From Quercus robur (taxonomy: Eukaryota > Streptophyta > Magnoliopsida > Fagales > Fagaceae): 64,000 nt of DNA. Under the pieces are notes generated by a model. It did not search any database. It saw only the letters and a program-made list of their open reading frames with translations, and had not been told where the DNA came from. The stretch lies in contig NC_065544.1 in NCBI RefSeq assembly GCF_932294415.1, positions 26,821,351 through 26,885,350 of the forward strand, written 5' to 3'. Shown piece after piece: positions 59,759 through 64,000 of the stretch. How positions within the stretch are numbered: position 1 is the stretch's first letter; each line of letters begins with the position of its first letter. Position numbers and translations under genes: made by a program.

Positions 59759-60221
59759 GAGCATCTCCAACAGTCAATATAAAGCTATTTTTGGACCACC
59801 AAATGCTACTGTTCACGTTCCAGCCGCCTCTGTAAACACACAAATTCTCTAAAAAAAATTTTGGAGTTGCTACAATAATTCTCTTAATTTAGAGAATAAT
59901 GCAGCAACTCCAAAACATTATTTTATCTTAAAAAAATACCTGGTTGAATAAAAAAATATTCTTTCTCTTTCCTCCTCTCTTCCTTGTTCATCTGTCTCTC
60001 TCTCAAACGGTAAAACAATCAAAACACAAACACAATAACAGATCAAGAACAGGGAAAAATACAAATTTAATTAGAAGAAAAATATAAAATCAAAACAAAA
60101 ACAACAGATCAAGGGCATGAAAGCCTATCTAAGCTCCATTGTAACAACAAAGTGAATCAGAACAAGATAAAAATTAAAATTAAAAAAAAAAAAAAAAAAA
60201 GATAGACGAAGGCCATGTCGG

Positions 60222-60254
<33 letters not shown>

Positions 60255-60865
60255 GTAGAAATAGAAAAAGTAAAAAAAGAGAGAAAGAGAGAGCTGAAGA
60301 AATGATCCGGAATGAACTAGAAGAGAAAGAAAAAGAAGGTAGATAAAGGAAAGGAGTGGGATACGTGGATGGTGGAGAAAAAACCAAGAGAAAAAAAAAA
60401 AAAAAAAAAAAAAAAAAGAAGAAATGTGTCTAGATGGTGTGAAGGGAAAAATAATATAAAAAATAAGAAATTGCAATTAAGAAATGCTACCACAATATTT
60501 TCATAATAAATTTTAAGTAACAGATTGTTATTATATAATATTGGCAAGTAAAAAAAATAATTTCAGTAGTGAGTTCAAATTAGAACTAATAACAACTTTC
60601 CACATAAATTTTGTTGTGAAATTATTGCGTAAAATGTTGTGAATATAACACTTCTCATTGAAAAATATAATTGTTAAAAAAAAAATAAATGATGATTAAA
60701 AAAAAGAATAAACAATGAATGAAGAAATAATATTTAAATGAGATAAAGAATGTGATAGAGAATCTGTTGAAAAGTGTATTAGAAAAAGTGGATAGGTAAA
60801 AACTAAATATCACTGTTCATTCTTCAAACAGTACAAAAAATTTGAAGAAGTTGCTGGAGATGCTC
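59759..60865. mobile_element. Non-autonomous PIF/Harbinger (Tourist-like) element
   Basis: Left end GAGCATCTCCAACAG, right end read backwards GAGCATCTCCAGCAA, flanked by TTA on both sides (59756-59758 and 60866-60868), the 3-bp target of this superfamily. 1.1 kb inside with (TG)n (60219-60252), poly-A (60390-60417) and no transposase. Confidence 0.82.
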
Positions 60866-60868
60866 TTA

Positions 60869-61262
60869 TACCGTTAAAAAAGTCATCATTGCACTAAATT
60901 TGTTTTAGCGGAGAATCATTGCACTATTAGATACTCCATAAATAAATAAATAAAACTAACAAAAGTGGATGGAGGATCAATATCCATTCTTTTAAAACTT
61001 TGGATGATTAATTATTTGAAACTTCATGGACTAAATTATTTCAAAAAAAAAAAAAAACTCAAGACTTTATGAGGAAAATGTGCACTTCCATTGAAGTTGA
61101 ATTTTTAGATATTAATATAAACCATATGAAACATTTTCTCCACTTGTGTGTTTATTTGTGAATACCATACTGTCGATAAAAACTTGCTAATGCTATGTGT
61201 TCCATGTAGTTCCCAAAGTGATATGTTTTAGGACAAAAAAAGAAAAGAAAAGAAAACAAACC
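60869..61262. other. 3' flank of the OPT pseudogene
   Basis: No other gene. AAAAGAAAAGAAAAGAAAAC lies just before the old stop codon position. Confidence 0.45.
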
Positions 61263-63720
61263 TTACTTCACTGGACAACCATCAACAACTATTCCCTTCG
61301 CTGTTGGACAAAATGCTAAATCACAATGCTCACCTTCTGTACCCCTCCAATTCACACTTTTCCCCTCCATACCCACTGAAAAATACAGTAGCACTCCCAT
61401 GAAAGCCAACCCTGCATCCAATGCTCCTGAAAGAACATAACTGTACCTTTGCCACCACTCTTTACGTACCGATATACAAAATAATTAAAGATTGTTCCAA
61501 CTGCAATCCAAACATTATAGTTCAAGGGTGTTGCTGGAGGCATCATTCCTGTTGCTCCTAGGAGCACTGGAAGGTTAATGAGTGGAATCCAAGTTTGCTT
61601 TGAAAATGACTTATATGCAATAGCCAAACAATAACTGGTCCTATTGCACCTCCAAGGAAGAACCAATTCATTGCCTCATAGCTTCCAAGACTTCCAAAGA
61701 TCCGATTAGGCCCCACCAAACCCCATATAACAGATGCATCAAAGAAAACTCGATCGCTAGGGCATGTCCAAGGACTGTTGACAGGAAGGAGTTCTGGTTG
61801 GCATATGTTTTGAATTGAGTTTGGCAACCACCATGCCACTCCAATGTTGATGGTTCCAGCAAGAATTGTTCCTATGAACTATGCATACACATGTAAATAT
61901 AGCAGAGTAGATAATAATTGAGTAATTGTACAAAATATGTTAAAACATAAAACTAGCTTCTTCTTCTTTTTTAATATACATACAGAAAATTAAGATCATG
62001 TAACGTGTTACTTGAAGGTCATAAATTTCCATGAAAACTCATCCTCGTAGGATGGATTGAGATAACACTGTTGCTTATTTATAACATGAACTCGTAATTC
62101 TATATTGTCCAAATGTATTATTGTTAAAAGTTTTGATGTTCTTAGTTATAAATTTATAGTGGTGAATTGCGTGATTTGCCAACACTTGCATATTGATAGT
62201 AGTAAAGAAGTTTTTTTTTTGGGAAAAAGTATTTACCAGTACTAAGAACATTGATCTTGGAGGAATCTTCATGTAATGTCCTAACTTGAAGTCATTGAGG
62301 AAAGAGACAGCTTGATTCATGCTCATATAGCCATAGACTTTAAAACTTACATTGACAGACAGATATAATAATAGTAGTGGAGAAGTATTAAATATTTTAC
62401 ATTGATAGTGAAAAGGAAAACTATGTAAATGATTATTAAGGTACTCTGACAAACTTAAAATAATAACTAGCATCAATCAAAATTCACAAAAATGTGATCA
62501 AATCACTCCATGTAATGGGAGCTGGCTTGATTACATATTACCAGTTGATTGCAGACATTTAAAATAATATTGGACTATAGTATTGGTGTTGTATATTTCG
62601 GGTTAGTAGGATGGGAAAGTTTTGACTGATATGGCTATAACCAACTAGTTAAGATAAGATATTGTAATTAATGAGAGATGAAATGAGCTTTTTGCACAAT
62701 AAGGTGAAATGAGCAAAAGTTAAACCAATAACCTGGTTCGTTGTGGCAGTTATGATACTAATTGTAAGGGTGAAAGAATAGGCTATGGCAGAGGCAAAAA
62801 GGAGCCCCCACCATGGCAGCTGGACTTGATCATTCAAAACAGTACAGAGAACAAGTGAAACAGCGAGTGTCACAATGAGTAACAAGTAAAACCACCACGA
62901 ATGTATGTCTTTGTATCTCCTCATCAATTTTGTATGAATATCCTCCTTGCCCTTGTAAGAAGCTTGAAATCTCTCATAAATCTCTCTGTGAATTGAATTT
63001 GTATCAAAATGTGAATGTTTGGGTATAAACTTTGAGTATCAAGATATAAGCACAATGAAATTAGCATTCAAGCTTATGAAATTGGAGATAGCATATAATT
63101 TATAGTATTCGAATTGAAAACCCACATATATAAAAAGCATTTCAATGGTACATTACCTTCCATAGAAGAGTGTCACATGTGTAAGGGTGGCAACAATAGT
63201 GGCAAAGCCAAAGCCATAAGTGAGAGCGAAAAACATGCTTAAATGAATTGGTCCTTGCTTCTCATACTCGACTAGATCTAACTCAAACTTGTTATTGACA
63301 ATAGCTAATATGTTGTACTGTTGACCTTGGGATGTAAACAACTAAGAAGAGAAAATGGGAAATCTACTAGCATTGTACAAGTCAAATCCCCAATATGCTA
63401 TAGGAATTGCAATGTAGACCACCAATACATAGCTTGCAAAAACGTTCATAATGGAGAAGAAGGGGCTGATAAGGGGGCTAAATAGGAAGGATGACACTGC
63501 AGCCCAATCAAGTTCCACTGCTCCTAGTCCGAGTCCTTCAATGCCTGAGCCAATCTGGTGAGCCGTGACTGATTTGGAGAATGCCCAGCAGACCCATGAG
63601 ATGTTTGTTAGTGTTGAGAAGAGGTACCCTGGCACTGTGTACCATGTAAAACTGCAAATGAGGGCAATTAGGAAGAACTTTGCCCATGAGAACCGTTTCT
63701 CTTCTTTCTCATGCAAAGCC
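61263..63720 (-). pseudogene. Oligopeptide transporter pseudogene, OPT family (copy C), runs past right edge
   Basis: Exons 3 to 6 of an OPT gene on the - strand: 63720-63157, 62985-62733, a remnant of exon 5 (about 62354-62237) and 61878-61263. The exon 3 and exon 4 lengths (564, 253) equal copies A and B. Lesions: a TAG at 63344-63342 where copy A has CAG (FPIFSSQLF); the first 65 nt or so of exon 5, including its acceptor and GLNIITEY segment, are replaced by unrelated sequence; a 2-bp insertion near 61615 and a 1-bp deletion near 61472 in exon 6. The KIPPR motif survives in the remnant. Exon 6 agrees closely with copy A ([18 protein letters not shown]), and intron 4 and the intron 2 edge also align with A, so C is a copy of A rather than of B. 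Exons 1-2 would lie beyond 64000. Confidence 0.92.
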
Positions 63721-64000
63721 CTGCATAATTCATATCAACATTTTATGTTAAATGGAAGTAATTTAATTTTATTCATTTATGGGACATAGAGACATTGGTA
63801 GCCATCTATGCTGAGAGTGATGAGTATTCAAAAAATGGTGGTAAAATTGTATGGGCTACTAGGAAAGTGTGTGGCTAAAATATTTCTAGAGGTTGCAACA
63901 AAATATATGATGACAGAATGATTTTGTATGCAACACCAGTTAATAGGAATTGGATTATCTCAAGTTGAGTTGCATATTGGATTTGTTTCTAGCTGTTCCA
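63721..64000 (-). other. Intron 2 of OPT pseudogene C (partial)
   Basis: The sequence next to exon 3 (GGACATAGAGACATTGGTAG, on the + strand) matches the reverse complement of the intron 2 end of copy A (near 17920-17940). It confirms the shared origin and that the copy continues to the right. Confidence 0.7.

Noticed and set aside
61352-61839. Two overlapping short transporter genes
   Set aside because: They are the two halves of OPT-C exon 6 split by a 2-bp insertion, not separate genes.

Overview
The window looks like nuclear DNA of a woody eudicot. It is AT-rich, its genes are split by GT-AG introns, and roughly half of it is transposable elements and simple repeats. Fagales or a related rosid is my impression from the repeat types, not something the sequence proves. 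There is no bacterial or organellar gene content, no rRNA and no tRNA I could recognise.

Genes. Three members of the oligopeptide transporter (OPT) family dominate. OPT copy A is on the + strand (14650-20881, six exons, 744 codons) and copy B on the - strand (39629-45586, six exons, 749 codons). Both have the same exon lengths after exon 1 (98, 564, 253, 183 and 615 nt), both read open from start to stop, and both carry the family NPG and KIPPR motifs. Copy C is on the - strand from 61263 past the right edge. It is a pseudogene, closest to copy A, with a nonsense codon in exon 3, loss of the 5' part of exon 5 and two frameshifts in exon 6. Between A and B is a seven-exon gene for a DHH-phosphoesterase-like protein (32552-37001, 364 aa). 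Near the left end is a single-exon gene for a FLOURY1-like, GTD-binding (DUF593) membrane protein (7101-7943, 280 aa).

Layout. 1-6660: a head-to-head minisatellite, a GC-richer repeat, a PIF/Harbinger transposase pseudogene and an accgg-family element. 6660-14650: the FLOURY1-like gene, an inverted MITE pair, a 1.15 kb long-inverted-repeat element, other MITE-like repeats, and a tandem duplication in the OPT-A upstream region. 14650-20881: OPT-A. 21254-27914: a complete LTR retrotransposon without gag-pol (LARD type), with 434-bp LTRs, a 5-bp target duplication and a 93-bp higher-order tandem array inside. 29245-32040: a 5'-truncated, frameshifted LINE. 32154-32445: a near-perfect long hairpin just upstream of the DHH-like gene. 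37430-38870: three LINE 3' ends nested in each other, the order readable from target-site duplications. 39629-45586: OPT-B. 45587-61262: non-autonomous elements (hAT type with 8-bp duplication, Helitrons with CTAG ends, a solo LTR with 5-bp duplication, a Harbinger-type element with TTA duplication) and another LINE tail. 61263-64000: OPT pseudogene C.

The host genes do not form an obvious pathway. The OPT copies are a local gene family produced by duplication and inversion and later separated by transposon insertion. I found no clear previously undescribed multi-gene system. The most unusual structures are the coding-free LARD with its tandem array, the Helitron inserted into an older inverted-repeat element, and the 290-bp hairpin beside the DHH-like gene.
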